Origin: Leclercia sp. S52
Lineage (GTDB): Bacteria > Pseudomonadota > Gammaproteobacteria > Enterobacterales > Enterobacteriaceae
NCBI RefSeq assembly: GCF_039727615.1
Contig: NZ_CP152474.1
Location: forward strand, 2,418,001-2,482,000
Direction of reading: 5' to 3'
DNA: 64,000 nucleotides
This document shows, piece by piece, positions 28,061-38,159 of the stretch (position 1 is its first letter; every line of letters begins with the position of its first letter). Position numbers and translations under genes: made by a program. The notes under the pieces were generated by a model, which saw only the letters and a list, made by a program, of their open reading frames with translations, was not told the DNA's origin and ran no database searches.

Positions 28061-29557
28061 ATGAAAACAAGCAATAAAAGCGCAGCCGATCATCACGCTG
28101 CCAAACGTCGCTGGCTGAACGCCCACGAAGAGGGCTATCACAAGGCGATGGGCAACCGTCAGGTGCAGATGATCGCCATCGGCGGCGCTATCGGTACAGG
28201 GCTGTTTTTAGGTGCAGGCGCCCGCCTGCAGATGGCTGGCCCGGCCCTCGCACTGGTCTATCTGGTGTGCGGTATCTTCTCCTTCTTTATTCTCCGCGCT
28301 CTTGGCGAACTGGTACTACACCGGCCGTCCAGCGGCAGCTTCGTCTCCTACGCCCGTGAGTTCCTTGGTGAAAAAGCCGCCTATGTTGCGGGCTGGATGT
28401 ACTTCGTCAACTGGGCGATGACCGGGATTGTCGATATCACCGCAGTAGCGCTGTACATGCACTACTGGGGCGCGTTTGGCGATGTCCCGCAGTGGGTGTT
28501 TGCCCTTGGCGCGCTGGCGATTGTCGGCACCATGAACATGATCGGCGTGAAGTGGTTCGCCGAGATGGAGTTCTGGTTTGCGCTGGTTAAGGTGCTGGCG
28601 ATTGTGATCTTCCTGGTGGTGGGTACGGTGTTCCTCGGCAGCGGTAAACCGCTGGACGGCAACATGACTGGCTTCCACCTGATCACGGATAACGGTGGTT
28701 TCTTCCCGCACGGTCTGATGCCTGCGCTGGTACTGGTCCAGGGCGTGGTGTTCGCTTTTGCCTCCATTGAGCTGGTGGGTACGGCGGCGGGCGAATGTAA
28801 AGATCCCGAGAACATGGTGCCGAAGGCGATCAACAGCGTGATCTGGCGTATCGGCCTGTTCTATGTGGGCTCCGTAGTGCTGCTGGTTCTGCTCCTGCCG
28901 TGGAACGCCTATCAGGCGGGTCAAAGTCCGTTCGTGACCTTCTTCTCGAAGCTCGGCGTGCCGTACGTGGGCAGCATCATGAACATCGTGGTGCTGACCG
29001 CGGCGCTCTCCAGCCTGAACTCTGGTCTGTACTCAACGGGCCGTATCCTGCGCTCCATGTCGATGGGCGGTTCTGCGCCGAAGTTTATGTCGAAGATGAG
29101 CAAGCAGCAGGTGCCGTACGCGGGCATTCTGGCGACGCTGGTGGTCTATATCTTTGGCGTGTTCCTGAACTATCTGGTGCCGTCGCAGGTATTTGAGATC
29201 GTGCTGAACGTCGCGGCGCTGGGCATTATCGCCTCCTGGGCCTTTATCGTGGTGTGCCAGATGCGTCTGCGCAAAGCGATCAAAGAAGGTACCGCGGCCG
29301 ATGTGAGCTTCAAGATGCCGGGCGCACCGGTCACCTCCTGGCTGACCCTGCTGTTCCTGTTCAGCGTGCTGGTGCTGATGGCGTTCGACTACCCGAATGG
29401 AACGTACACTATCGCCACTATCCCGCTGCTGGCGGTTCTGCTGGTGGCCGGCTGGTTTGGTGTGCGTAAGCGCGTGCATGAGATCCACAGTACCGCGCCA
29501 AAACACCCGGACGATGAAAAGCAGGATGGTCCGCTGGTGGAAGAGACCTCAAGGTAA
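28061..29557 (+). CDS. ansP: AnsP L-asparagine permease
   Basis: The 498-aa protein is an amino-acid/polyamine/organocation family permease with 12 membrane segments. The family signature IGGAIGTGLFLGAG is at residue 40 and AKYVEDEQ-type polar loops separate the later helices. Length and gene neighbourhood (next to yncE/yncD, as in E. coli) match AnsP rather than other amino-acid permeases. It imports L-asparagine with protons. A strong terminator follows. Confidence 0.9.
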   Translation: MKTSNKSAADHHAAKRRWLNAHEEGYHKAMGNRQVQMIAIGGAIGTGLFLGAGARLQMAGPALALVYLVCGIFSFFILRALGELVLHRPSSGSFVSYAREFLGEKAAYVAGWMYFVNWAMTGIVDITAVALYMHYWGAFGDVPQWVFALGALAIVGTMNMIGVKWFAEMEFWFALVKVLAIVIFLVVGTVFLGSGKPLDGNMTGFHLITDNGGFFPHGLMPALVLVQGVVFAFASIELVGTAAGECKDPENMVPKAINSVIWRIGLFYVGSVVLLVLLLPWNAYQAGQSPFVTFFSKLGVPYVGSIMNIVVLTAALSSLNSGLYSTGRILRSMSMGGSAPKFMSKMSKQQVPYAGILATLVVYIFGVFLNYLVPSQVFEIVLNVAALGIIASWAFIVVCQMRLRKAIKEGTAADVSFKMPGAPVTSWLTLLFLFSVLVLMAFDYPNGTYTIATIPLLAVLLVAGWFGVRKRVHEIHSTAPKHPDDEKQDGPLVEETSR

Positions 29558-29569
29558 AAGCATGAATAA

Positions 29570-29601
29570 AAAAGGGAAGGCAGATGCCTTCCCTTTTTTT
29601 T
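29570..29601 (+). terminator. Rho-independent terminator of ansP
   Basis: AAGGGAAGGCA-ga-TGCCTTCCCTT followed by eight T. It lies 13 bases after the ansP stop and its mirror A-run allows use from the other strand too. Confidence 0.9.
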
Positions 29602-29741
29602 GCCCGGCGGCGCTGCGCTTGCACGGGCCTACAAAATCCGCGCGCAAATCCTTTTGTAGGCCGGGTAAGGCGAAGCCGCCACCCGGCAAACAGACCGCAC
29701 CCACCCTTTTGCCCGGCGGCGCTGCGCCTGCACGGGCCTAC
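29601..29741. repeat. Cluster of three REP units
   Basis: REP units at 29601-29632, 29656-29688 and 29710-29741 alternate in orientation and fill the gap between the ansP terminator and the convergent RidA gene. Confidence 0.85.
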
Positions 29742-29743
29742 GG

Positions 29744-30136
29744 TTAGTGCGGAATGCGGGCAATCACCTTAATTTCGAAATCAAATCCTGCCAGCCAGGT
29801 CACACCAACGGCGGTCCAGTTCGGATACGGCGGCTGCGGGAAAATAGCCTGTTTGACCTCCATGATCGTTGCAAACTGATTCTGCGGATCGGTATGAAAG
29901 GTCGTGACATCAATCAGATCGTCAAATGTACACCCCGCCGCGGCAAGGGTCGCTTTCAGGTTATCAAAGGCAAGCTGCACCTGTGCGGCAAAATCCGGCT
30001 CCGGCGTGCCATCGGCGCGGCTCCCCACCTGACCAGAAACAAACAGCAAATCGCCGGAACGGATGGCGGCAGAATAACCGTGCTTCTCATAGAGAGCATG
30101 TCGGTTGGCTGGGAAAACCGGTTCGCGCTGGATCAT
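29744..30136 (-). CDS. RidA-family protein (YjgF/YER057c/UK114)
   Basis: The 130-aa protein has the RidA fold signatures GDLLFVSGQVG and FEIKVIARIPH. RidA proteins hydrolyse reactive enamine/imine intermediates; the key arginine of canonical RidA (IVEVEATA type ending with R before) is replaced by a context of other subfamilies, so the reaction is uncertain. The ATG at 30136 is chosen over upstream starts because AGGA precedes it. It is divergent from a TetR regulator with two operators in between and is probably its target. Confidence 0.8.
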   Translation of the reverse strand: MIQREPVFPANRHALYEKHGYSAAIRSGDLLFVSGQVGSRADGTPEPDFAAQVQLAFDNLKATLAAAGCTFDDLIDVTTFHTDPQNQFATIMEVKQAIFPQPPYPNWTAVGVTWLAGFDFEIKVIARIPH

Positions 30137-30187
30137 AGTGTGTCCTGTACTGTATCGAGGGTGAAAAACGCGTAGGGATGATTTAAT

Positions 30188-30229
30188 ATACGCTGCGTAT
30201 GTCAAATTAATCACACATACGCCGCGTAT
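30188..30229. promoter_or_regulatory. Two TetR operators, ATACGCNGCGTAT
   Basis: ATACGCTGCGTAT (30188-30200) and ATACGCCGCGTAT (30217-30229) are near-identical 13-base palindromes 29 bases apart, each followed by GTCAAAT. They lie between ridA and the TetR gene and mark its binding sites. Confidence 0.82.
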
Positions 30230-30251
30230 GTCAAATGAAGATGGAGAACCT

Positions 30252-30849
30252 ATGGTGGCCAAACGCCGCAGCGAAACGATGGAAGAGAACCGGGCAAAAA
30301 TGATCGCGGCAGCAAGAAAAGCCTTTGCTGAAAAGGGCTTTGTCGCGGCATCAATGGATGAACTCACGGCCAGCGTCGGCCTGACCCGCGGGGCGCTGTA
30401 CCACAACTTTGGCGATAAAAAAGGGACTTCTCGCCGCCGTTGTCGACCAGATCGATGGCGAAATGGCGCAACGGGCTAAGGCTGAGGCCGCTGAGGTGGT
30501 TGATGACTGGGACAGACTGTTAGCCGAAGGGGTCGCCTATATCAAAATGGCGCTGGATCCGGAGGTGCAACGCATCGTTCTGCTGGATGGCCCTGCTTTT
30601 CTTGGCGATCCCGCCCAGTGGCCTGGTCAGCTGAGCTGCCTGGAATCAACCCGTCAGAGCATCATCAACATGCTCGAACACGGCGTGATCAAGCCGGTGG
30701 ACGCAGCTGCCGCGGCCTACATGTTAAACAGCGCCGCGATGAGTGCCGCGCTATGGATAGCGGCCAGCCAGGATCCGCAGAAGGCGCTGCCTGACATCAT
30801 TGCGGTGTTCAGGCAGCTGGCAAGCGGCCTGTGTCAGCGTCCAGAATAG
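30252..30849 (+). CDS. TetR-family regulator of the RidA gene, frame broken once
   Basis: The repaired protein is 198 aa. The helix-turn-helix DELTASVGLTRGALYHNFGDK is complete in the first frame; the C-terminal ligand domain is in the second. The frames join at six A at 30417-30422; with five the text is FGDKKGLLAAVVDQ, a standard TetR sequence. The start at 30252 is preceded by GGAGAA, while the upstream ATG at 30228 lies inside an operator. It likely represses itself and the divergent RidA gene. Confidence 0.85.
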
Positions 30850-30922
30850 CGGCGCTGCGCTTGCACGGGCCTGGGGTTTACGTGGTGTTGTAGGCCGGGT
30901 AAGGCGCAGCCGCCACCCGGCA
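30849..30922. repeat. REP pair after the TetR gene
   Basis: A partial REP begins at the last base of the TetR stop codon (30849-30872), followed by a full inverted unit at 30890-30922, ending 16 bases before the convergent yncE stop. Confidence 0.75.
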
Positions 30923-30938
30923 CGGCACGGCACAAACC

Positions 30939-32000
30939 TTACAGCGCGATACGAATCACATCATCCGGCTGGGTTGCCTCCTGCTGGCGGGAAGACTTCT
31001 GCTTCACCGTCACGAACAGGGTTTTACCGTCGGCGGAGAGCGCCAGGCTGTTCGGGAAGGTCGGGGTGTCGAGGGTTTTCGTCACTTTATAGGTTTTCGC
31101 ATCAATCACGCTCACCTTGCCCGCTTCACGGTGGGTCACATAGGCTTCGTTACGTGCCGGGTTAAACAGCACCGCCAGTGATTCCGGCGCCGCTACTTTG
31201 CTCAGCACGCTGCCGTCTTTCAGGGAGACAACCAGCACTTCCGGCTGTTTCGAGTCGGTGATAAACGCGCGCTGGCCTTTCACGTCGAGGCTCAGGTTCA
31301 GGTAGAAGTGCTCTTTCCCGTCGTCCTGCAGTTTTTTGCGCTCGATGATTTTGTGGGTCGCGGTGTCGATGGTCAGCAGCTCGCCGTCGCCGTTGGTGGT
31401 GTACAGACGCTTCGCCTGCGCATCCAGCGCCAGGCCGGTGCTGAACTTACCGGTGCCGCTGATGGTCTCTTTCAGCTTCAGCGTTTCGCCATCCACCACC
31501 CAAATCACGCTCTCTTTACCGATGCCGGTGATATAGACGGTGTTGGTGGTGTCGTCCGCCACCAGCTCGCGCGGCTGCAGCGGTTTGACGGTTTCGCTGC
31601 GCTGACGGTCGTCCAGTACCAGACGGCCCTTCACATCGCCGGTTTTGGCGTCAATGGCGGTCACCGCGCTGTTGGTGGTGTTACCAAACCACAGCGTCTG
31701 GGTGGCGTTGTTGATGGTGGCGCCAAAAGGTTTCAGATCGCTATGAATAGCCTGCGTCACTTCCAGGGTCAGCGGATCGAGACGGTAAACCACCCCACCC
31801 TTATCGGTTTTGCGGCTCTGCGTGGTGGCAACCCACAGCGCGTTCTCCTGCTGGCTGACGGCCATCTCATACGCGCCTTTACCAACCGCTTTACGCAGCA
31901 TCTCTTCTGCGGCATGAACATTAAAGGTCCCGGCGACCAGCAGAGACCCTAACAGCAGTGAGCCACGCAGACGCGGCGAGCACAGGTGACGTAAATTCAT
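30939..32000 (-). CDS. yncE: YncE periplasmic beta-propeller protein
   Basis: The 353-aa protein has a signal peptide ending VHA and repeated YVTN/NHL-type blades (for example RLYTTNGDGELLTIDT, ARNEAYVTHREAGKVSVIDA, LALSADGKTLFVTV). Length equals E. coli YncE, a seven-bladed propeller that is iron-repressed and can bind DNA. It is divergent from yncD with a Fur-type site between, the E. coli arrangement. Confidence 0.93.
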   Translation of the reverse strand: MNLRHLCSPRLRGSLLLGSLLVAGTFNVHAAEEMLRKAVGKGAYEMAVSQQENALWVATTQSRKTDKGGVVYRLDPLTLEVTQAIHSDLKPFGATINNATQTLWFGNTTNSAVTAIDAKTGDVKGRLVLDDRQRSETVKPLQPRELVADDTTNTVYITGIGKESVIWVVDGETLKLKETISGTGKFSTGLALDAQAKRLYTTNGDGELLTIDTATHKIIERKKLQDDGKEHFYLNLSLDVKGQRAFITDSKQPEVLVVSLKDGSVLSKVAAPESLAVLFNPARNEAYVTHREAGKVSVIDAKTYKVTKTLDTPTFPNSLALSADGKTLFVTVKQKSSRQQEATQPDDVIRIAL

Positions 32001-32078
32001 AACAACTCCCTTTTAACGTAAATGGTATCGCTGACATCGCTTCCGGTCGGCAAAGTCATCGCTTCGCCTGATTTTGAT

Positions 32079-32097
32079 GAGAATAGTAATCATTATT
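32079..32097. promoter_or_regulatory. Fur box between yncE and yncD
   Basis: GAGAATAGTAATCATTATT matches 15 of 19 bases of the Fur consensus GATAATGATAATCATTATC. It lies 79 bases upstream of yncE, so iron repression of at least yncE is expected. Confidence 0.7.
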
Positions 32098-32263
32098 TAT
32101 CGCAATGTGGAGTAATTCTTGATCGCATCAAGACGATCCGCCGAATTAACCTACACTTAGGTTAACGCTATGTGCTTTTATGGTTTTCAAAATATTTACA
32201 AAAGATTTACCATATAAGCACATGTTCCATTTGGTTCGTCTTTCCCTTAACCGGCTTTTATTC

Positions 32264-34378
32264 ATGAAAATCTTTTCTGCCCGTAAGGCAACGCTTCCCC
32301 TGCTGTTGGTTCCTGTTATTTTTTCACCTGTCGCCACGATGGCGGCCGAAGAGCAAACCATGATCGTCAGCGCGTCGCCACAAACGCTCTCTGAGCTGGA
32401 TACGCCTGCGGCGGTCAGCGTGGTCAACGGCGACGATATGCGCCAGGCCACGCCGCGCATTAACCTCTCCGAATCCCTCGGCAGCGTGCCGGGACTGCAG
32501 ATCCAGAACCGGCAGAACTACGCCCAGGATCTCCAGCTGTCGACCCGCGGTTTCGGTGCCCGCTCCACCTTCGGGGTGCGCGGCATTCGTCTGTATGTCG
32601 ACGGTATCCCGGCCACCATGCCGGACGGCCAGGGGCAAACCTCGAATATTGATATCAACAGCCTCGAGAGCGTCGAAGTGTTGCGCGGGCCCTTCTCCGC
32701 CCTGTACGGCAACGCTTCGGGCGGCGTGGTTAACATGACCACCGAAACCGGACGTCAGCCTACCACCGTTGAGGCCAGCAGCTATTACGGCAGCTACGGC
32801 AGCTGGCGCTACGGCATGAAGGCCACCGGCGCGATGGGCGACGGCACTCAGCCAGGGGATGTGGATTACACCGTCTCCACCACCCGCTTCACCACCCATG
32901 GCTATCGCGATCACAGCGGCGCGCGTAAAAACCTCGCCAACGCCAAACTGGGCGTGCGCGTCGACGATGCCAGCAAATTGACCCTGATTTTTAACAGCGT
33001 CGATATGAAAGCCAACGATCCCGGCGGTCTGGACTATCAGGAGTGGCGGGACAACCCGCGTCAGTCTCCGCGTGGGGATCAGTACAATACCCGTAAAACC
33101 ATTAAGCAGACCCAGGCTGGCCTGCGCTATGAGCGTCAGCTGAGCGCGCAGGACGATCTCAGCGTGATGGCCTACGCCGGTGAGCGTGAGATGACCCAGT
33201 ACCAGTCAATCCCGTACCAGCCGCAGCTGCGCCCGACTCACGCGGGCGGCGTGATCGACATGCAGCGCCACTACCAGGGGATCGACACCCGCTGGACCCA
33301 CCGTGGGGAGCTACTGGTGCCGATGACCTTCACTACCGGTCTGAACTACGAAAACCTGAGCGAAGATCGTCGCGGGTATGAAAACTACGTGATGAACAAC
33401 GGCGTGCCGGATTATGGCGTCAAAGGGGCGAAACGCCGCGATGAGCGCAACCTGATGTGGAACGTCGACCCTTACCTGCAAACCAACTGGCAGCTGACAG
33501 ATAAGCTCTCCCTCGACGCGGGCGTGCGCTACAGCTCCGTATGGTTCGACTCAAACGACCATTATGTACAGGGTGCGAACGGCGATGACAGCGGCGACGC
33601 CAGCTACCACAAATGGCTCCCGGCCGGCGCGCTGAAGTACCGTGTGACCGATGCCTGGAACGTCTATGCCGCCGCAGGCCGTGGTTTTGAGACTCCGACC
33701 ATCAACGAACTCTCGTATCGTTCCGATAACCAGAGCGGTCTGAACTTCGGCCTCAAGCCGTCGACCAACAATACCTATGAGGTTGGGAGCAAAACACGGG
33801 TCGGCAACGGCCTGTTCACCGCGGCGCTGTTCCGCACCGATACCGACGATGAGATCGTGGTCGACGCCAGCTCAGGCGGACGCACCAGCTACAAGAACGC
33901 CGGTAAAACCCGCCGTCAGGGCGTGGAGCTTTCACTCGATCAGCAGTTTGCCGAGAACTGGAAGCTGAAGATGGCGTGGACGTATCTGGATGCCACCTAC
34001 CGCACCAACGTCTGTGGCGACGCGGACTGTAAAGGTAACCGGATGCCGGGCATTGCGCGCAACATGGGCTATGCCTCGTTTGGCTGGCAGCCTGAAGAGG
34101 GCTGGTATGCGGGTTCCGATGTGCGTTACATGAGCGACATCGAGGCCGATGACGAAAACAACGCCAAAGCCCCCTCTTATACCGTTGTGGGTCTGAATAC
34201 CGGCTATAAGCTGAACGTCGGCAACTGGGGTATGGACGTCTTTGGTCGCGTGGATAACCTGTTCGACAAAGAGTATGTCGGCTCGGTGATCGTCAATGAA
34301 TCAAACGGGCGTTACTACGAACCGGCACCGGGGCGTAATTACGGGGTGGGCCTCTCCGTCTCGTATCGCTTCGAGTGA
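32264..34378 (+). CDS. pqqU: YncD/PqqU TonB-dependent outer-membrane receptor
   Basis: The 704-aa receptor has a signal peptide ending MAA, a TonB box EQTMIVSA, a plug domain ([64 protein letters not shown]) and a 22-strand barrel ending in aromatic Phe (SYRFE). It is highly similar to E. coli YncD, which takes up pyrroloquinoline quinone. The ATG at 32264 (MKIFSARK) matches E. coli; the open frame extends upstream. Confidence 0.93.
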   Translation: MKIFSARKATLPLLLVPVIFSPVATMAAEEQTMIVSASPQTLSELDTPAAVSVVNGDDMRQATPRINLSESLGSVPGLQIQNRQNYAQDLQLSTRGFGARSTFGVRGIRLYVDGIPATMPDGQGQTSNIDINSLESVEVLRGPFSALYGNASGGVVNMTTETGRQPTTVEASSYYGSYGSWRYGMKATGAMGDGTQPGDVDYTVSTTRFTTHGYRDHSGARKNLANAKLGVRVDDASKLTLIFNSVDMKANDPGGLDYQEWRDNPRQSPRGDQYNTRKTIKQTQAGLRYERQLSAQDDLSVMAYAGEREMTQYQSIPYQPQLRPTHAGGVIDMQRHYQGIDTRWTHRGELLVPMTFTTGLNYENLSEDRRGYENYVMNNGVPDYGVKGAKRRDERNLMWNVDPYLQTNWQLTDKLSLDAGVRYSSVWFDSNDHYVQGANGDDSGDASYHKWLPAGALKYRVTDAWNVYAAAGRGFETPTINELSYRSDNQSGLNFGLKPSTNNTYEVGSKTRVGNGLFTAALFRTDTDDEIVVDASSGGRTSYKNAGKTRRQGVELSLDQQFAENWKLKMAWTYLDATYRTNVCGDADCKGNRMPGIARNMGYASFGWQPEEGWYAGSDVRYMSDIEADDENNAKAPSYTVVGLNTGYKLNVGNWGMDVFGRVDNLFDKEYVGSVIVNESNGRYYEPAPGRNYGVGLSVSYRFE

Positions 34379-34383
34379 TAACA

Positions 34384-34414
34384 AACCGGCAGCCGTGGCT
34401 GCCGGTTCTTTTTT
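34384..34414. terminator. Bidirectional terminator between yncD and the chemoreceptor gene
   Basis: AACCGGCAGCC-gt-GGCTGCCGGTT with TTCTTTTTT following on the plus strand, in the 34 bases between the convergent stops. Confidence 0.85.
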
Positions 34415-35952
34415 ATGCCATCTGCGCGCGCTGATCCAGACGGAACGCCGCCACCAGCGACTCCAGCAGACGGGCCTGATCTTCCAGCGCCCCTGCCGCC
34501 GTAGAGGATGCCCCCACCAGCGAAGCGTTTTGCTGGGTTGTGGTGTCCAGCTCCATCACCGCACGGGAGATCTGTTCGATGCCCCGGCTCTGCTCTTCCG
34601 AGGCCGAGGAGATTTCCCCCCATGATATCGTTCACGCGGGTCACCGAGTCTACCACCTGCTCCATGGTCTGCCCGGCTTTCGCCACCAGATCGCTCCCGG
34701 TGGAGATACGCGAGACCGATTCGCTGATCAGCAGCTCGATATCTTTTGCCGCCTGAGAGCTGCGCTGGGAGAGGCTGCGCACCTCGCTGGCTACTACCGC
34801 AAAGCCACGCCCCTGCTCCCCCGCTCGCGCGGCCTCTACCGCGGCATTCAGCGCCAGGATATTGGTCTGGAAAGCAATGCTGTTGATCACCGCCGTGATA
34901 TCGGCAATTTTTTGCGAGCTGGTGTTAATGTCGCTCATGGTGCTGACCACATCGCGCATCACCCGTCCGCCCTGGGTGGCGGTTTGTGAGGCTTCTGCCG
35001 CCAGCTGGCTGGCGTGACGGGCGTTGTCGGCGTTGTTTTTCACCGTGGCGGTCAGCTCTTCCATGCTGGCTGCGGTTTGCACCACGGCGGCAGCCTGCTG
35101 CTCGGTACGTGATGAAAGATCGGTATTGCCTTCGGCGATTTCGCTGGCCGCCAGCGACACCTGCGCCACGCTGCTACGCACCTCACCAATCATTAAGCGC
35201 AGTTTATCGTTCATCCTGCCCATCGCCCCGGTCAGTTTGCCCAGTTCGTCTTCCCCCTGAGGGTCAATATCAGAGCTGAGATCGCCGCTGGCAATGCGCT
35301 CGGCCAGCTGTAGATTGTGTCTGACCGGATGGGTGATCTGGCGGGTGACCCACCAGGAGACGAGGATCCCGAAGAGGATAGCCACCACGCCAATAATGGC
35401 GGTGATGGTGCTGGAGCTGTAGGCCAGCGAGTCGTTATGGACTTTGACCAGCGCGATGATGTCGCGGATCGCGGCGCTGCTGTCGTCGCCAGCGGTTTTG
35501 ACCTTGTCTTCCGCCGCTTTCAGGGCTGCCGTGGCCGCCGGATCGTTTTTGTCGGCGCTCCAGGTCACCATCGCGGCCTGCATTTCACTGACGCTGCTGC
35601 CAAAACGGGCCAGATGGCCGGCAATGCTGTCAATGATAGGTTTCTCTTTGGCTGTCCACTCCAGCTGCTGGGCTTCAGCGGTGAGGTCGGCGGCGTGTTT
35701 GACGTAGTTTGCCATCAGCTGACCGGACTTTTCGTCACCGTTATAGAGAAATTTGAGGCGGTTTATCTTGGCCTGAAAGACCTCGATATTGATGTTGTAG
35801 ATCAGATTGGTTTGCTGGTAGACGTCGCGAATCTCTTTAAAGCGCTGCACGCTCAGCAGCGTCGATACCGCCACCAGCAGCAGCACCAGACCAAATCCCG
35901 CGGCGAGCTTTCTGCTCATTTTTATATTACGTAATCGTTGACTGACACTCAT
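34413..35952 (-). CDS. Methyl-accepting chemotaxis protein, frame broken once near the C-terminus
   Basis: The repaired protein is 512 aa. A first membrane segment (about residues 15-35), a four-helix-bundle periplasmic domain, a second membrane segment (about 190-212), HAMP and the signalling tip [39 protein letters not shown] are all present. The frames join at six C at 34616-34621; with five the C-terminus continues [51 protein letters not shown]. It lacks a C-terminal NWETF pentapeptide, so it depends on high-abundance receptors for adaptation. The start at 35952 has AAGGAG. The ligand is unknown; E. coli has no chemoreceptor at this exact place. Confidence 0.86.
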
Positions 35953-35988
35953 TCCTGACTCCTTAGAAGGCAACTGTGCCTTTTAAGG

Positions 35989-36015
35989 TTATCGGCAGGA
36001 AGGCTGGTTAATTCA
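35989..36015 (-). promoter_or_regulatory. Possible sigma-28 promoter of the chemoreceptor
   Basis: On the minus strand a perfect GCCGATAA -10 box (35989-35996) lies 36 bases before the start codon; 11 bases upstream is TGAATTAA, a weak match to the TAAAGTTT -35 box. The -10 match and gene type make FliA control likely. Confidence 0.55.
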
Positions 36016-36131
36016 TAGTCAAGCTGGTCTTATCAGTTTCAAACGAAATAGCATTTCCGGCAGCACAAAGACCGCCGGAAATAATGCGAGGATGTATTCG
36101 GTGATATTACCGCTTCGCTTGTTTACGTAAA

Positions 36132-36806
36132 TTAAGGTAAAAACTGTTTAATCAATATGCCATTTGCCTCGTCGATCACTTTATCAATCGCCGCGCGGCT
36201 GGCCTCTGTATCGCCCTGTTCCAAAGCAGCGAGTAACTCCTCATAACGATAGGAGCGAGACGGCAGCACAATGTTCGGATCGTACAGGCAGTTAAAACAG
36301 GGCCCGATGCGCACCCACAGCTGCTCGATAAGCGCCATCAGGGTTGGCATATCCGCATAGTGATAGAGCGTGAAGCGAAAAGCCCGGTTAGCGTGAAGCG
36401 CACGCTCAACCTCGCCGCTGCTCATCGCATCATGAAAATTGTCGGAGAGCGTACGCAACGTAGCGATGCGCTCATCAGACATCTGCTCGCAGGCGGCAGC
36501 AACGGCCATGCACTCCAGCTCCTTACGGATGGCATTGACTTCGTTGTAACGCTCAAGCGAGACTTCCGGCACCAGAAACGCTTGTGCCGGGGTGGCGTGC
36601 AGCGCGCCAGCGGAGACCAACCGCAGCAGCGCTTCACGTACAGGAGTAATACTGGTACCTAACTTATCCGCAATCTCTTTAGTGACGAGCCGTGCGCCTG
36701 GCTTCAGGGCCCCTGCAATCAGGGCACCTTTCAGACTCACCTCAACCTGCATCGTCAGGCTCATTCGTTGAGCCTTTTCTAAATTGTCCAAATCCAGCAT
36801 GTTCAA
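36132..36806 (-). CDS. mcbR: McbR (YncC) GntR-family regulator
   Basis: The 224-aa protein has an N-terminal GntR winged helix (RLVTKEIADKLGTSITPVREALLRLV) and an FCD-type C-terminal domain. Size and neighbourhood (curA next to it) match E. coli McbR, which affects biofilm and colanic acid through ybiM and responds to autoinducer-2. It is followed by 180 bases without a gene before the chemoreceptor gene. Confidence 0.88.
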   Translation of the reverse strand: MNMLDLDNLEKAQRMSLTMQVEVSLKGALIAGALKPGARLVTKEIADKLGTSITPVREALLRLVSAGALHATPAQAFLVPEVSLERYNEVNAIRKELECMAVAAACEQMSDERIATLRTLSDNFHDAMSSGEVERALHANRAFRFTLYHYADMPTLMALIEQLWVRIGPCFNCLYDPNIVLPSRSYRYEELLAALEQGDTEASRAAIDKVIDEANGILIKQFLP

Positions 36807-37024
36807 TTCCTGTTACCAACACTTAACTTATAATCCACAGTAGATAAACGAACCGTCGCGGGTTGGATATATCCTGTATCTTCATGCTTGATTAACTTTA
36901 AAAAAAGCATTCCATCAAAACCAAAATTAATTGGTTAAGTAATGTTCCTCATTTCGTATAAGACGTTCGGACTAATCTATGTTGGTATAATTAAAGACGT
37001 TATTTCGAATTTTGCCCAGGTAAT

Positions 37025-37046
37025 TATGGCGGAATAATCCGCCATA
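37025..37046. terminator. Hairpin after curA
   Basis: TATGGCGGA-ataa-TCCGCCATA stem begins eight bases after the curA stop and forms the probable transcript end; no strong T-run. Confidence 0.55.
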
Positions 37047-37053
37047 ACCGGTA

Positions 37054-38094
37054 CTATAAGTTATTGTTCGCGACACGTATCACGACTTTTCCGAAGTTTT
37101 TACCCTCCAGCAGGCCGATCAGCGCCTGAGGGGCGTTTTCCAGCCCGTCCGTGACCTGCTCACGGTAGTGGATTTTGCCCTCACGAACCCAACCGCCCAT
37201 CTCCTGCTGAAATTCTGCGATGCGATGACCATAGTCCTGGTTGATGATAAAGCCCTGCATACGAATGCGTTTTTTCAGGATGGTGCCCATCAGCAGCCCA
37301 AGGCGATCCGGCCCTGGCGGCAGGTCGGTGGCATTGTATCCGCTGACCAGCCCGCACACCGGCACGCGCGCCGCAGTATTCAGCAGCGGCAGCACGGCAT
37401 CAAACACCTTCCCGCCCACGTTCTCATAGTAAACATCAATGCCCTGCGGGCACGCCTGCTTAAGCTGTTCGGCAAAATCCGCGGCGTGGTGATCCACACA
37501 CTGGTCAAAGCCCAGCACCTCAGTCGCATGGCGGCATTTTTCCGCGCCGCCGGCAACGCCCACCACCCGGCAACCTTTCAGCTTGCCAATCTGGCCGACG
37601 GTTGCCCCCACCGGACCGGTAGCCGCAGCCACCACCACCGTCTCACCCGCTTTGGGCTGGCCGATATCGAGCAGGCCCATGTAGGCGGTAAAGCCGGGCA
37701 TCCCCAGTATGCCTAACGACCAGGAGGGGTGTTCGGGATCCGCACCCAGTTTGACCAGGCCCGTGCCATCCGAGACGTCATAGTCCTGCCAGCCGCTGTA
37801 GCCCAGCACCCATTCACCGGGTTGATAGTCTGGATGGTTCGACCTCTCCACGCGGCTGACGGTGCCTCCCACCATCACCGCACCGATGTCCACCGGCGGC
37901 GAGTAGGACGGCGCATCGCTCATGCGGCCGCGCATATAGGGATCAAGCGAGAGCCAGATAGTACGCAGCAGAAGCTGGCCGTCTGCAGGTTCCGGAATGG
38001 ATGTGTTTTCTAAGCGAAAGTTATCAGCGGTGGGTGCACCATGGGGACGAGAAGCCAGAACCCATTGACGATTCTGCGTTGAAGATTGACTCAT
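37054..38094 (-). CDS. curA: CurA NADPH-dependent reductase (YncB)
   Basis: The 346-aa protein is a medium-chain dehydrogenase/reductase of the leukotriene B4 12-hydroxydehydrogenase type. It shows LWLSLDPYMRGRMSD, the nucleotide-binding AATGPVGATVGQIGKLKGCRVVGVAGG and YYENVGGKVFDAVLPL. E. coli CurA (345 aa) reduces curcumin and other enones with NADPH. Position between mcbR and the mnaT region matches E. coli. Confidence 0.93.
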   Translation of the reverse strand: MSQSSTQNRQWVLASRPHGAPTADNFRLENTSIPEPADGQLLLRTIWLSLDPYMRGRMSDAPSYSPPVDIGAVMVGGTVSRVERSNHPDYQPGEWVLGYSGWQDYDVSDGTGLVKLGADPEHPSWSLGILGMPGFTAYMGLLDIGQPKAGETVVVAAATGPVGATVGQIGKLKGCRVVGVAGGAEKCRHATEVLGFDQCVDHHAADFAEQLKQACPQGIDVYYENVGGKVFDAVLPLLNTAARVPVCGLVSGYNATDLPPGPDRLGLLMGTILKKRIRMQGFIINQDYGHRIAEFQQEMGGWVREGKIHYREQVTDGLENAPQALIGLLEGKNFGKVVIRVANNNL

Positions 38095-38159
38095 ACCTCA
38101 CTCCTGTTTAGACAAACGTCCTTAGAGACTAGCCGCATCTTCTCCTGTCCGCCTTAACA

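Noticed and set aside
35989..36015. Calling the chemoreceptor promoter a firm sigma-28 site
   Set aside because: The -10 box is perfect but the -35 box is weak (TGAATTAA), so it is listed only as possible.
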